Positions 1 through 8,561 of a DNA stretch of 64,000 nt are shown here, piece by piece (positions within the stretch are counted from its first letter, which is position 1; each line of letters begins with the position of its first letter). Origin of the DNA: Actinomycetes bacterium (GTDB lineage: Bacteria; Actinomycetota; Actinomycetes; Mycobacteriales; Mycobacteriaceae); the NCBI GenBank assembly GCA_022601135.1, contig JAHZJB010000053.1, positions 1 through 64,000 on the forward strand. The letters are read 5' to 3'. Made by a program: the position numbers and the translations under genes. The notes under the pieces are model-generated. The model was not told the origin of the DNA. It ran no database searches and was given only the letters and a program-made list of their open reading frames with translations.

Positions 1-1101
1 ATGGAGGCCGCGATCCCCGAGCAGTACGGCAAGCCCTACCGCGAGGCACTCACCAAGCTGCAGCGCGAGGCCCCTCCACTGCCCGCGGCCAAGGTGCACC
101 GGGTGCTCGACGCGCAATTGGGCACCAGGTGGCGGGAGCGATTCGAGTCGTTCGACGACACGTCGATCGCGTCGGCCAGCATCGGCCAAGTCCACAAGGC
201 GGTCTGGGCCGACGGCCGGGAGGTCGCCGTCAAGATCCAATATCCCGGCGCGGATGAGGCACTGCGCGCGGATCTCAAGACGATGCAGCGGATGGTCGGA
301 GTGCTCCGGCAGCTCTCCCCCGGCGCCGACGTGCAGGGCGTCGTCGATGAGTTGATCGAGCGCACCGAGATGGAGCTCGACTACCGGCTGGAGGCCGACA
401 ATCAGCGCGCGTTCGCCAAGGCCTACCGGGGCGATCCGAAGTTCGTGGTGCCACGCGTGGTGGCCAGCGCCCCCAAGGTCGTGGTCCAAGAGTGGATCGA
501 CGGCATCCCGCTGTCGCACATCATCAGAGAAGGCACCCAGGAACGGCGGGACCTGATGGCTACCCGGCTGTTCGAGTTCGCCAACGACGCCCCGCGGCGG
601 CTCGGGATGGTCCACGGAGACGCCCATCCCGGCAATTTCATGCTGATAGCCGGAGGCCGCATGGGGGTCATCGACTTCGGTGCGGTGGCCCCGATGCCAG
701 GCGGCTGGCCCGTCGAGATGGGTCAGATCCTGCGGTACGCAAGCGACAAGAATTACGACGAGCTGCTGCCCACCATGCGCCGGATGGGATTCATCCAGAA
801 GGGCCAGGACGTATCCACCCGCGAGATCGACGACATGCTCAAGCAGTATGTGGAGCCGTTGCAGGTGCCGGTGTTCCATTACACCCGCCAGTGGCTGCAA
901 CGGATGACCGCCGTCGAACTCGACAAGGCGGCCGGCCAGATCAAGGCCGCGCGGCAGATGGACATCCCGCCGAAGTTGGCGATCCCGATGCGGGTAACCG
1001 CCTCGATCGTGGCGATCTCCTGCCAGCTCGACGCGCATGTCCCCACCCAACGCATCGCCCAGGAATCGTTGCCGGGGTTCGCGACCCCCGAGGCGGTGTA
1101 A
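1..1101 (+). CDS. ABC1/AarF (UbiB-like) atypical kinase, 5'-truncated by window edge
   Basis: Atypical protein kinase-like ATPase of the ABC1/ADCK family, probably the orthologue of M. tuberculosis Rv3197. Visible motifs are the family alanine-rich loop ASASIGQVHKA (visible residues 58-68), VAVKIQYPG with the ATP-binding lysine (about 78), the catalytic loop HGDAHPGN (205-212) and the metal-binding DFG (225-227). The family usually has about 440-450 residues and only 366 are here. The ATG at base 1 is therefore probably an internal methionine and the gene begins upstream; the N-terminal KxGQ motif of the family is missing for that reason. Family members act in quinone or lipid metabolism or in macrolide tolerance. 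The substrate here cannot be read from sequence. Confidence 0.9.
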   Translation: MEAAIPEQYGKPYREALTKLQREAPPLPAAKVHRVLDAQLGTRWRERFESFDDTSIASASIGQVHKAVWADGREVAVKIQYPGADEALRADLKTMQRMVGVLRQLSPGADVQGVVDELIERTEMELDYRLEADNQRAFAKAYRGDPKFVVPRVVASAPKVVVQEWIDGIPLSHIIREGTQERRDLMATRLFEFANDAPRRLGMVHGDAHPGNFMLIAGGRMGVIDFGAVAPMPGGWPVEMGQILRYASDKNYDELLPTMRRMGFIQKGQDVSTREIDDMLKQYVEPLQVPVFHYTRQWLQRMTAVELDKAAGQIKAARQMDIPPKLAIPMRVTASIVAISCQLDAHVPTQRIAQESLPGFATPEAV

Positions 1102-1119
1102 CGAAGAGTTAGTTGGAAA

Positions 1120-1395
1120 TCATGCCGCAACAGGACCTTTCGCGCCTTTGCGCGGACGCCCCCGCGGCCGCTTCCGGGCGACGACTGCGCCCCTGAGTAA
1201 TATCTCGCCGCCCCAGACACCCCACGGCTCCTGCCGCTCCAGAGCGGCATCCAGACACTCTCGACGGACGGGGCAGTCGGTGCACAACGCCTTGGCCTGC
1301 TCGAGATCTCGCGGATCCTCGGCGAACCACAGGTCAGGGTCCTCGACGCGGCACGGCACCGCCGGCGTCGTTCTCTCACCTGCCGCTCTAGACAT
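1120..1395 (-). CDS. whiB7: WhiB7 transcriptional regulator (antibiotic resistance)
   Basis: A 91-residue Wbl iron-sulfur protein. Four cluster-binding cysteines lie at 15, 38, 41 and 47, followed by the EPWGVWGGE turn (56-64) and a C-terminal AT-hook RGRPRK (78-83), which is the WhiB7 hallmark. It binds SigA and activates intrinsic drug-resistance genes at promoters with an AT-rich element upstream of the -35. The ATG at 1395 is chosen because GAGGA lies just upstream and the product then has WhiB7-like length; an in-frame start at 1500 would run through the leader. The gene sits behind a leader of about 360 nt with an upstream ORF and hairpins, annotated separately. Its position next to uvrD2 and the ABC1 kinase matches other mycobacteria. 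Confidence 0.95.
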   Translation of the reverse strand: MSRAAGERTTPAVPCRVEDPDLWFAEDPRDLEQAKALCTDCPVRRECLDAALERQEPWGVWGGEILLRGAVVARKRPRGRPRKGAKGPVAA

Positions 1396-1502
1396 GTCGA
1401 GTCCTCTGCTTCCTGGTCGTGTTGTTGGCCATCTGCTGGGTGATGGATCTGCGACCAGGTCTTTCCATTTCGTAGGCTGGTGGGAAGCCCGTGAAAGCAT
1501 CT

Positions 1503-1536
1503 GGCCACGGATCCGGGCGATTGCGGGTCCGTGGCC
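1503..1536 (-). promoter_or_regulatory. Hairpin in whiB7 leader, candidate attenuator
   Basis: Perfect 9-bp inverted repeat GGCCACGGA/TCCGTGGCC around a 16-nt loop. It lies 24 nt after the stop of the upstream ORF and about 110 nt before whiB7. It is placed where other whiB7 leaders carry a conditional terminator. The downstream tract is only weakly T-rich, so a textbook intrinsic terminator is not shown. Confidence 0.55.
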
Positions 1537-1550
1537 TTCAGGCGTTTCGT

Positions 1551-1572
1551 GGGCTCTGGTTAGGTCGAGCCC
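1551..1572 (-). promoter_or_regulatory. Small hairpin spanning the whiB7 upstream-ORF stop
   Basis: Stem GGGCTC/GAGCCC (6 bp) with a 10-nt loop that contains the TAA stop of the upstream ORF at 1560-1562. A ribosome stalled on or terminating at the ORF would occlude this hairpin and could change pairing with the next one (1503-1536). The stem is short, so a role is inferred from position only. Confidence 0.4.
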
Positions 1573-1712
1573 CGATTCACGGACGCGGCAGTAGCACCGG
1601 CTGCGGCGCGGTGCTTAGCCGCCGCAATCGTGGCGGCGGCAAAGGCGGGAGCGTGGAAGAACCACGACCTGCCGGCGACAGCTACGCCGGTGAAAGCGCA
1701 ATTGGTCGTCAT
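1560..1712 (-). CDS. Upstream ORF (leader peptide) of whiB7
   Basis: A 50-codon ORF (ATG at 1712, TAA at 1560-1562) in the whiB7 leader. Its peptide begins MTTNCAFTGVAVAG and ends SVNRGST, and it is rich in alanine. An AGGGAGG ribosome-binding site lies about 12 nt upstream of the ATG. The inferred transcription start (about 1754) is some 40 nt upstream. Upstream ORFs that sense ribosome inhibition and control a downstream attenuator are established for whiB7/wblC genes of actinobacteria. The reading frame, ribosome-binding site and position are seen; the sensing role is inferred from that knowledge. Confidence 0.7.
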   Translation of the reverse strand: MTTNCAFTGVAVAGRSWFFHAPAFAAATIAAAKHRAAAGATAASVNRGST

Positions 1713-1760
1713 TATCGTGGAACCCTCCCTTCGCACATGGCCGTCGTCCGTGTGTGCTCG

Positions 1761-1800
1761 AGGCTAGAGGCTGGCGGCCGAAACCCACAAGTGATTTTCT
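1761..1800 (-). promoter_or_regulatory. whiB7 promoter with AT-rich WhiB7 element
   Basis: Read on the minus strand: AGAAAAT (1794-1800), three bases, TTGTGG (1785-1790) as -35, an 18-bp spacer, then TAGCCT (1761-1766) as -10. An AT-rich box about three bases upstream of the -35 is the published signature of WhiB7-activated promoters and implies autoregulation. It begins 16 bp past the uvrD2 stop codon, so whiB7 has its own promoter. Expected transcription start is near 1754. Confidence 0.7.
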
Positions 1801-1815
1801 GAACTGCGGTTTCGG

Positions 1816-3948
1816 TCACTGAACTTCCGGCGAGCTTTGGCGGGCCCGGACCATGGCCAACACATCGGGGCCGAACTGTTCGAGCTTGCGCGCGCCGATG
1901 CCAGGGATGGCCACCAGCGCGGCATCGTCGGTCGGTTGTGACTCCGCGATGGCGATCAAGGTGTTGTCGGTGAACACGACGTAGGCCGGCACGCTCATGT
2001 CCTTGGAGATCCGCAGCCGCCAGTCCTTCAGTTCCGACAACAGCTGCTCGTCGAGGTCGCAGGGGCAAGTCTCGCACCGGCGCAGCATGATCGCCGCGGG
2101 CACGCTCAGAGCGGAGTTGCAGATCCGGCAGCGCGGCGCCGGACCGCGCGGCTTGCGCGGCCGACTGGGACCGGCGTCCCGTTGCGAGTGTGGTGCGATG
2201 CCGTTGAGGAATCGCGACGGACGCCGGCCCTGCCGCCCGCCCGGGGCGCGGGCCAACGCCCAGCTGAGCGCCAAATGCGCCCGCGCCCTGGTGACTCCGA
2301 CATACAGCAGTCGCCGCTCCTCCTCCACCGGCTCGCTGTCGGGGCCGTGGGACAGCGCGTGAGAGATCGGCAACGTGCCGTCAGCCAGGCCGACCAGAAA
2401 CACCGCATCCCACTCCAAACCCTTGGCGGCGTGCAGCGATGCCAGCGTGACGCCCTGCACAACCGGCGGGTGGCGGGCATCAGCACGCTGACGCAGCTCG
2501 GCAACCAGGGCGGGCAGGTCGATCTGCGGGCGCTGCGCGACTTCTTCATCGACCAGATCAACCAGCGCGACCAGCGCCTCCCAGCGCTCCCGCGCGCGAC
2601 TGCCCGGCGGCGGCTCGGCGGTCAAACCCAGCGGCTCCAGCGTCGCGCGGACGACCTCGGCCAACGCCCCCTCGGACTGCCCGCCGTCCCGCTCGGCGGC
2701 GCGCTGTAGAGCCAGCAATGCTTGCCGGATTTCCTGCCGGCTGAAGAAACCCTCACCGCCACGAACCTGAAACGGGACACCAACTTCGGTAAGTGCCTCT
2801 TCGTACACCTCCGACTGCGCATTGATGCGATAAAGCACCGCGATTTCCGAAGCGGCAGTGCCGGATTCGAGCAGCTTCTTGACCTTGCGGGCCACCGCCG
2901 CCGCCTCCGCCACCTCGTCGGCGTATTCGCTGAACGCCGGCTCGGGGCCGGGTGCCCGCTGACCGACCAGATGCAGCCGGCTGCCCGCCATCCGTCCCCG
3001 TGCGTCGGCGATGACCCTGTTGGCCAACGACACCACCTGCGGGGTGGAGCGGTAGTCGCGCTCCAGCCGGACCACCGTCGCTTCCGGGAACCTTCTGGAG
3101 AAATCGAGCAGGTAGCGCGGCGATGCGCCGGTGAAGGAGTAGATGGTCTGATTGGCGTCGCCAACGACGGTGAGATCATCGCGAGTGCCGAGCCAGGCGT
3201 CCAGCACCCGCTGCTGCAGCGGGGTGACATCCTGGTACTCGTCGACCACGAAGCAGCGGTAGCGGTCGCGAAACTCCTGGGCCACCGCCGCGTCGTTCTC
3301 GATCGCGGCCGCGGTGTGCAGCAGCAGGTCGTCGAAATCCAGCAGCATACGATCGTCACCGCGGGCTTTGAGCGCCTCGTAGCCGGCGTAGACCGCCGCG
3401 ACCTTCGCCCCGTCGAACGGGGTGTCCCGCCCGACTCGGGCGACGGTCGCGGCGTAGTCCTCGGGACTGATGAGCGAGGCCTTGGCCCATTCGATTTCGC
3501 CCGCCAGGTCACGCACGTCATCGGTACTGGTGGGCAGACCCGCCCGGTTGGCGGCCTGGGCGACAACCGAGAACTTGGTATCCAGCAATTGCCATTGGGT
3601 GCTTCCCACCACTCGCGGCCAGAAATACGACAGCTGGCGGCGCGCGGCAGCATGGAATGTCATCGCCTGCACCGATTCGGTGGACGGTCCGGCCGCCTCG
3701 CCGCTCAGCGCGCGCAACCGGCCACGCATCTCGCCCGCTGCGCGCTGGGTGAACGTCACCGCGAGCACCTGAGCCGGAGCGACGTGGCCGGCCGACACCA
3801 GATGGGCAATGCGGCGGGTAATCGTTCGGGTCTTCCCGGTGCCGGCCCCGGCGAGCACACAGACCGGTCCACGGGCGGCAAGTACTGCCTCGCGCTGCTC
3901 TTCGTCGAGGTCGGCCACCAGCCGGTCACCTGAGGCCGTCGGAGACAT
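1816..3948 (-). CDS. uvrD2: ATP-dependent DNA helicase UvrD2 (SF1)
   Basis: A 3'-5' superfamily 1 helicase of about 710 residues. The N-terminal motor has Walker A AGAGTGKT (33-40) and motif II DEYQD (236-240), with QTIYSFTGA and LERDYRS after it. The distal motor half includes [19 protein letters not shown] and [14 protein letters not shown]. Near the C-terminus is a four-cysteine module (CRIC and CETC), then an HRDC domain ending in [17 protein letters not shown]. This architecture is specific to mycobacterial UvrD2. In-frame ATGs at 3957 and 3960 are alternatives; 3948 (MSPTASGD) best matches the length of relatives and no start has a strong ribosome-binding site. Confidence 0.95.
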   Translation of the reverse strand: MSPTASGDRLVADLDEEQREAVLAARGPVCVLAGAGTGKTRTITRRIAHLVSAGHVAPAQVLAVTFTQRAAGEMRGRLRALSGEAAGPSTESVQAMTFHAAARRQLSYFWPRVVGSTQWQLLDTKFSVVAQAANRAGLPTSTDDVRDLAGEIEWAKASLISPEDYAATVARVGRDTPFDGAKVAAVYAGYEALKARGDDRMLLDFDDLLLHTAAAIENDAAVAQEFRDRYRCFVVDEYQDVTPLQQRVLDAWLGTRDDLTVVGDANQTIYSFTGASPRYLLDFSRRFPEATVVRLERDYRSTPQVVSLANRVIADARGRMAGSRLHLVGQRAPGPEPAFSEYADEVAEAAAVARKVKKLLESGTAASEIAVLYRINAQSEVYEEALTEVGVPFQVRGGEGFFSRQEIRQALLALQRAAERDGGQSEGALAEVVRATLEPLGLTAEPPPGSRARERWEALVALVDLVDEEVAQRPQIDLPALVAELRQRADARHPPVVQGVTLASLHAAKGLEWDAVFLVGLADGTLPISHALSHGPDSEPVEEERRLLYVGVTRARAHLALSWALARAPGGRQGRRPSRFLNGIAPHSQRDAGPSRPRKPRGPAPRCRICNSALSVPAAIMLRRCETCPCDLDEQLLSELKDWRLRISKDMSVPAYVVFTDNTLIAIAESQPTDDAALVAIPGIGARKLEQFGPDVLAMVRARQSSPEVQ

Positions 3949-4057
3949 GCCGACCATCATGGCAGCGCGGCCCGACAATCGCAGTTCGCGACGCGGGCAG
4001 GCGCCGCCCGGTGTCAGCCGTACCGACCGACACCTACGGGGAAGTCGGGCCCGCGCC

Positions 4058-4834
4058 TCATGGCACGGTCCCGGTGGAACACCCCTCGGGTATCGCCGGT
4101 CCCCTTGTGAGCAGGTCTTCCAGCGGCAAAGTCCCCTCCCCGGCTCTGAGATCGGCGACCGGGGGAAGCGACAGGTGCACGTCATTGACGACGGTCCCTT
4201 CCCCGTCGACTTGGCCACAGACGAGGCCGACTCGCTCCCCGGCCCCCGCGCCAAACTCGGCATCGAATCGGTCACGCACCACGCCCGGCGACAACCGCTG
4301 GCCCTGAGCCTGCTGGAAGAGCGGATCGAGGATTCTCCTGGCCTCCCCGGTCAGCGCGACGGCATCGCTGAAATACACCGACGGTGTGACGTCCGAACAG
4401 GTGCCATGGGTGTACCACTCGTGGGGCGCCATGAGCGCGACGTCGGACATCACCGCCTCCAAATCGGTGCGGACGTCCGCCGGCAGCTTCACGGATGGCA
4501 TGTCGTCCTTCTGCAGATCACTGGCCCGATCGGCGACCCTCTTTGGCACGCCGCAGAACTGTTCGATGGGCGGCTGGGGCCAAAGGCCGTGCAGCAGAAA
4601 CGTCCGCCCCAGTGTGCCGACATGGCCGGTTGCGCATCCCCGGTTGGACGGCTCCACCTGGCAAAGACTGGGGCCCCAGGTCACGGCAAGCAGGCTCGAG
4701 CTGCTGGTTCCGGGTCCGAGCGCGGTCGAGCCCGGCGACCGATCGACGACGAGCAGGCTGTAGGCCACCGTCGCGACGACGATGGCGGCCAATACGGCCG
4801 ATATGGCGAAGACGGTGACGTCGCCTCGCTTCAT
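4058..4834 (-). CDS. Ribonuclease T2 family protein, secreted or membrane-anchored
   Basis: A 258-residue protein with an N-terminal hydrophobic segment (about 8-30), so it acts outside the membrane as a signal-anchor or exported enzyme. It has the RNase T2 layout: an [11 protein letters not shown] start to the fold (48-58), catalytic box [13 protein letters not shown] (79-87, His82) and [14 protein letters not shown] (138-146, His138, Glu139, His143). T2 enzymes cleave single-stranded RNA through a 2',3'-cyclic phosphate. The lysine usual in CAS II (HEWxKHGTC) is threonine here, so activity may be altered. It is not part of the M. tuberculosis order at this locus and is divergent from the reverse transcriptase operon, with a 200-bp gap. 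Confidence 0.88.
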   Translation of the reverse strand: MKRGDVTVFAISAVLAAIVVATVAYSLLVVDRSPGSTALGPGTSSSSLLAVTWGPSLCQVEPSNRGCATGHVGTLGRTFLLHGLWPQPPIEQFCGVPKRVADRASDLQKDDMPSVKLPADVRTDLEAVMSDVALMAPHEWYTHGTCSDVTPSVYFSDAVALTGEARRILDPLFQQAQGQRLSPGVVRDRFDAEFGAGAGERVGLVCGQVDGEGTVVNDVHLSLPPVADLRAGEGTLPLEDLLTRGPAIPEGCSTGTVP

Positions 4835-5034
4835 GGTTCACTCTTCTCAATGCGGCAGGTCAGGAAACGCCCGCACTGTGATCTTGACCCACGACGGGGC
4901 AGCTTTCCAGGGCCCCACTGCAACGTGGAAGGATCGCCGGCGAAAGGTAGCAGAATCGTCATTCGAACTTGTCGGTATCCAACGGTGTCCCGGACTTGCC
5001 TTGTGTTCGCGAAACTTCACGGCGGGCCTGTCCA

Positions 5035-7125
5035 GTGAACGATATCGACCGGTGGTTCGAGCGCACGGCGCGCCGAGAAAACCGCGTGGTCTCGTTGTAT
5101 ACGAGCCTTCTCACCGGCCGGCTCTTCGCATACTTTCGCTACCGCCTGCGCTACTCGCTCCTGCTCGACACGGCACGATTTCTCGTCCACGCCATCGAAT
5201 TCCTGATCCTGCTCACGGCCCTGGGCGGGTTGGCTGCGTTCACCGTCATCGTCCTGCGGGTCGGCAGCCTGATCATCAACGGCGGCTGGTGGGGGCTCCT
5301 CGAGGTCATGCGGGAGCGACTCCGGGTGTTTTCCGGGTCCGGTGACCGAGACGCCGCCGAGCACGAAATTGGCCGTTGGCTGATCCTGTCGGCCGTCGCG
5401 GCATCGGTGTTGACGATCGTCATCCTCGCCGTACTGGACCTGCTACTTCCGCCCGACCACGGCGTGGTCGGGCACGTTTATGCGGTTCTGGTCGTCCTTG
5501 AGCTCGCGATTCGTCTTCCCGTCCGGGTGCTTCATTCCGGCATGTACGCCACCCGGCGCATCTACAGACCTCTTTGGTCGATGTTCGCGCCGACCTTGGT
5601 GCAGATTGTGGTTCTCGGCGTTGGCTACTACTTGTTTCCGGCTGCCGCACTCATCATCGGGATCATCGCATCGAACGCGCTGGGAACCTGGATCACCGTT
5701 CACTACACGCTCAAGGTTTATCGTCTGGTCGGCCTGTGGCCAAAGTACGGGGCGCGCACGCGGGAACCGTGGTGGCGGCTCCCGCGGATCCCGCTCTCGC
5801 TGGGCGTCAAGACCACGGTTGCCGGACTCAGCCTGCGCCTCGACGGCGTGATCGTTCTGGCGATACTCGGCATCTATGGGACGAACACCCGGGCCCTGGA
5901 CCTGACCGAAGGTGTCACGGCCTGGCGGGGTATCGATGCCTTCCAGTTCTTCTATCTGGTCCTGCCGTTGTTCCGCGGCGCGTACGAGGGAACCGCCCTC
6001 TTCTATTTCGACTTCGTACGCCTGCGACGCGCTCCCGCGCTGAGGGAATTGCGGCTCCTGTTCTTTCGAAGGCTGCTGTGGACGACACCCGTCATCGCCG
6101 TGTATTTCTGGTTGCTGGCCGCTGCGCTCGGATTGTTCGTCCTGAAGGAAATACCGATCAGCTTCCTGCTTGCGCTCCTCCCACTCTTCGTTGTTCGCAG
6201 CGTGACCGGCATCTACCAGATCCGCCTGTTCGCCGAGGGCCGCTTCGGCACCCTGATCGCCAGCGTGGTGCTGCTGGCCGCATTGTTATGGCTGGTATGG
6301 CTGGACGCCCATCCCGCGTCTGACCTCCTCGAGGTCACCGCCGCCATGATCACCCTGCTCATCGTTCTGATCAACCTGCAGCATTTTCAGGACCGTCAGC
6401 GCCCGCTTCCCACGCTTCTTGCCATGGGAGACTGGATGGGCACGCTGGCCCGCGAGACCGGGCCGGTCCTGGTGGGCAAAATCGTTATCCCGAAATGGAT
6501 CCCGCCGCGCCAAAGATCCGCTGTGGTCACGTTGATGCAGCAATCGTTGCACGGCACAGGGTACTTTTCGTTCCGGTCCTCGACGACGCTCGTCTACTAC
6601 ATCCGAACCTCCAACGACGAAGCCCAGCCACCACCACACCTGAGGTTTCAAGAGCTGACTGGCGGTGCGGCCAACCACGGCAAGGTCCTGGCGGCACCGA
6701 CGAGAAACGGATCGGAGGCGCTTGAGCGGCTGGCCACCGAGAAATGGATACAGCCGCTTGGCGATGTCTCGTCGAGGCCGGAAGATCCGGGAATCCTCAG
6801 GTCCAAATTCCGGACGCTCTTTCCAGAGGGTGTCGTATTCGACCTGGAAACACTCGAGGGCACCCGGGACATGCGTAGCCTGAAGCGGAGTCTGCTGGCC
6901 GGGGCCCTGCCAACGGCCATGAAGGGCCTTGAGGATGGCGCCATCGTGGTTCCGCTGTCGGGGCGCTGGCTCACCCCCATCTTTCACCGGGGAAGGTTGC
7001 GCCTACTCCTGCTCTTGCCGCCCGACCCCGAGGACGCACTGCTGGAGAGCTGGCTACGGATCGTGCAGGCCTGGCATATCCGCTGGGGCGCAACGCAGAC
7101 CGCCAGGAGCACTTCCGATGGCTGA
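5035..7125 (+). CDS. Multi-pass membrane protein with C-terminal soluble domain, operon partner of a reverse transcriptase
   Basis: About 696 residues. The first ~440 hold roughly ten to twelve hydrophobic helices in pairs, for example the stretches ending in FLILLTALGGLAAF and LLALLPLFVVRSVTG. This layout resembles polysaccharide flippases of the MOP superfamily, but no diagnostic motif was recognised. The last ~230 residues, from about GDWMGTLARETG onward, are soluble and presumably cytoplasmic, with no recognised family. The GTG at 5035 is chosen because MNDIDRWF gives a sensible N-terminus; a TTG at 4969 is possible. The stop overlaps the start of the next gene in ATGGCTGA (7118-7125), so the two are translationally coupled. 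Function is unknown; substrate transport or signalling to the reverse transcriptase would be inference. Confidence 0.75.
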   Translation: MNDIDRWFERTARRENRVVSLYTSLLTGRLFAYFRYRLRYSLLLDTARFLVHAIEFLILLTALGGLAAFTVIVLRVGSLIINGGWWGLLEVMRERLRVFSGSGDRDAAEHEIGRWLILSAVAASVLTIVILAVLDLLLPPDHGVVGHVYAVLVVLELAIRLPVRVLHSGMYATRRIYRPLWSMFAPTLVQIVVLGVGYYLFPAAALIIGIIASNALGTWITVHYTLKVYRLVGLWPKYGARTREPWWRLPRIPLSLGVKTTVAGLSLRLDGVIVLAILGIYGTNTRALDLTEGVTAWRGIDAFQFFYLVLPLFRGAYEGTALFYFDFVRLRRAPALRELRLLFFRRLLWTTPVIAVYFWLLAAALGLFVLKEIPISFLLALLPLFVVRSVTGIYQIRLFAEGRFGTLIASVVLLAALLWLVWLDAHPASDLLEVTAAMITLLIVLINLQHFQDRQRPLPTLLAMGDWMGTLARETGPVLVGKIVIPKWIPPRQRSAVVTLMQQSLHGTGYFSFRSSTTLVYYIRTSNDEAQPPPHLRFQELTGGAANHGKVLAAPTRNGSEALERLATEKWIQPLGDVSSRPEDPGILRSKFRTLFPEGVVFDLETLEGTRDMRSLKRSLLAGALPTAMKGLEDGAIVVPLSGRWLTPIFHRGRLRLLLLLPPDPEDALLESWLRIVQAWHIRWGATQTARSTSDG

Positions 7126-8449
7126 ACCACTCGACATCGGGGCCATGCTCACGGACCCGAAGACCTACGAAGAAACCATCCTGCGGATTTTCGCCAAGCG
7201 GAGTCAGCGGGGATTGGCATTTGGCGAGGCTGGTGGCGGCGTCACCTATTTCAGCACCGCGACCGAGAGGCAGACCCTGTCGCGGTTGATCGCCCGCAGT
7301 GTGGCCGACGGAGACTACCGGCCCGAGCCGGTAGAGCTTTGGTTTCTCGAAAGCGACGGCAAGCGCCGCGCGGCTCACATGCCCGCCTTCATCGACCATG
7401 TCGTCGGTTCGGCTCTGTTTCAGCTTCTTTCACATAATGCGCGCTGCTACGGCCTTCCCGGCGTCTACTCCTACCTGCCCGGTTTGACCAACGTCGCAGC
7501 GATGCGCGCCCTTGCGACGTTTGTTCGCGCTCACCGCAAGCGGGTGGGCGCCGCTGGCCCACCTCTTTACGTCCTGCAATCCGATTTCGAGCATTACGGA
7601 GACGATCTCCCCGTGGGCCCCGACGCAGCACTGTGGCGCATCCTGCACGAGGTAGCTTCGCTCGGCAGTCCAGGCGGCGAAATCGGTTCGGCCGCATGGC
7701 AACTCATCATCTCCCTGGTGCGTCCCGTGGTGCGGGACGGCGATGGTGCCGAATTCACCCGCCGGTACGGGGCGGCCATGGGAACCCCTCTCGTCCCGAT
7801 ACTGGGGAATCTGGCGGTCGTGCCGATGGACGAAGCGATCTGTGCGGTCGAGGGCATTTTCTACGCCCGATACAACGATGACTTCATCCTGGCTCATTCG
7901 GACCTCGCCGCACTCCGCGAGGCAGATGCGCGGATCGACGCACTGGTCGATGATTTGGGTGTCAAACGAAAACTCGCCAAGGAGCGCCGCACCGCCCTCA
8001 GCGGACATGGCCGACCCTGCGCCGAGGATCCCGCCTATCGCGGGCGCAACCGGATCGACAGCCTTGGCCTGTCGGTCGGTCATGCCGGGACGATGACGGT
8101 GGGGCCACATCGGCTGCGCCGGTTCGTCGGACGCATCGCCACCCGCATCGATGCCTCCGCGCCCGCGCTGTCATCGCTGCCGGCCAGCGAACGAGCGCGG
8201 CACCTCGTGCAGGCGGTAAACGTCATGCTGGATGTTGCGAACCCGTTCGCGGTTGCCGGCCTGTCCGCTCTCCTCGACACGACGACGGATCGAGGTGTCC
8301 TCAAGGACCTGGACTTTCGGATTGCCCGCAAGATCGCGCAGGTTGCCACAGAACGGCCCGGGGTGCGGGGCTTTCGTCTGCTACCGCCGGCAGTACTGCG
8401 GCGCGATATGGGCCTGGTGTCGCTGGTAGCGCTGCGGAACTTGCGGTGA
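7118..8449 (+). CDS. Reverse transcriptase (RVT_1 fold), stand-alone, unknown group
   Basis: A 443-residue RNA-directed DNA polymerase. Blocks in order: a fingers region with KRRAAHMPAFIDHVVGSAL (82-100); GLPGVYSYLPG (112-122); catalytic block LQSDFEHYGDD (153-163, Asp156); GTPLVPILGNLAVVPMDE (222-239); the active-site block YARYNDDFILAHSD (249-262) with the YxDD box YNDD at 252-255; KRKLAKERR (283-291); and DSLGLSVGHAG (314-324). All three catalytic aspartates are present. There is no obvious maturase, HNH endonuclease or fused nuclease domain, and no intron boundaries are evident, so it is neither a normal group II intron protein nor an obvious retron. A good AGGAG lies 9 bases before the ATG, and the start overlaps the membrane-protein stop by 8 bases. 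Confidence 0.85.
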   Translation: MAEPLDIGAMLTDPKTYEETILRIFAKRSQRGLAFGEAGGGVTYFSTATERQTLSRLIARSVADGDYRPEPVELWFLESDGKRRAAHMPAFIDHVVGSALFQLLSHNARCYGLPGVYSYLPGLTNVAAMRALATFVRAHRKRVGAAGPPLYVLQSDFEHYGDDLPVGPDAALWRILHEVASLGSPGGEIGSAAWQLIISLVRPVVRDGDGAEFTRRYGAAMGTPLVPILGNLAVVPMDEAICAVEGIFYARYNDDFILAHSDLAALREADARIDALVDDLGVKRKLAKERRTALSGHGRPCAEDPAYRGRNRIDSLGLSVGHAGTMTVGPHRLRRFVGRIATRIDASAPALSSLPASERARHLVQAVNVMLDVANPFAVAGLSALLDTTTDRGVLKDLDFRIARKIAQVATERPGVRGFRLLPPAVLRRDMGLVSLVALRNLR

Positions 8450-8459
8450 CCGCCGACAT

Positions 8460-8492
8460 CGGGTTCCATCGCCACAGGGGGCGCGGAACCCG
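8460..8492 (+). other. Hairpin directly downstream of the reverse transcriptase gene
   Basis: Perfect 8-bp inverted repeat CGGGTTCC/GGAACCCG around a 17-nt loop, starting 11 nt after the reverse transcriptase stop. With the next hairpin and T-tract it could form the 3' end of the operon mRNA or part of a structured RNA used by the reverse transcriptase. Only the repeat is seen; the role is inferred. Confidence 0.5.
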
Positions 8493-8511
8493 CATCCGTG
8501 CGGTTGCTCGC

Positions 8512-8561
8512 GAAGGGTCATAGAGGCTGCGGCTTTCGGCCCTTCACTTTTTCTCTTTTTT
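8512..8561 (+). terminator. Candidate intrinsic terminator of the membrane protein-reverse transcriptase operon
   Basis: Stem GAAGGG (8512-8517)/CCCTTC (8540-8545) is followed by a tract with 11 T residues in 14 bases (8548-8561). T-runs this long are rare in mycobacterial DNA. The loop is long (22 nt) and contains a further GGC/GCC pairing. It lies 63 nt after the reverse transcriptase stop. Confidence 0.6.

Noticed and set aside
879..1508. A 209-codon frame covering whiB7 and the end of the ABC1 kinase on the minus strand
   Set aside because: It is out of frame with WhiB7 cysteine motifs and runs antisense through the kinase; composition is typical of GC-rich shadow frames.
2722..3933. A 403-codon plus-strand frame antisense to uvrD2
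   Set aside because: No protein family features; uvrD2 on the other strand is unmistakable.
7118..8449. Interpretation of the reverse transcriptase as a group II intron-encoded protein
   Set aside because: No maturase or HNH domain follows, no intron-like domain V/VI or GTGYG boundary was seen, and the gene is coupled to an upstream membrane protein.
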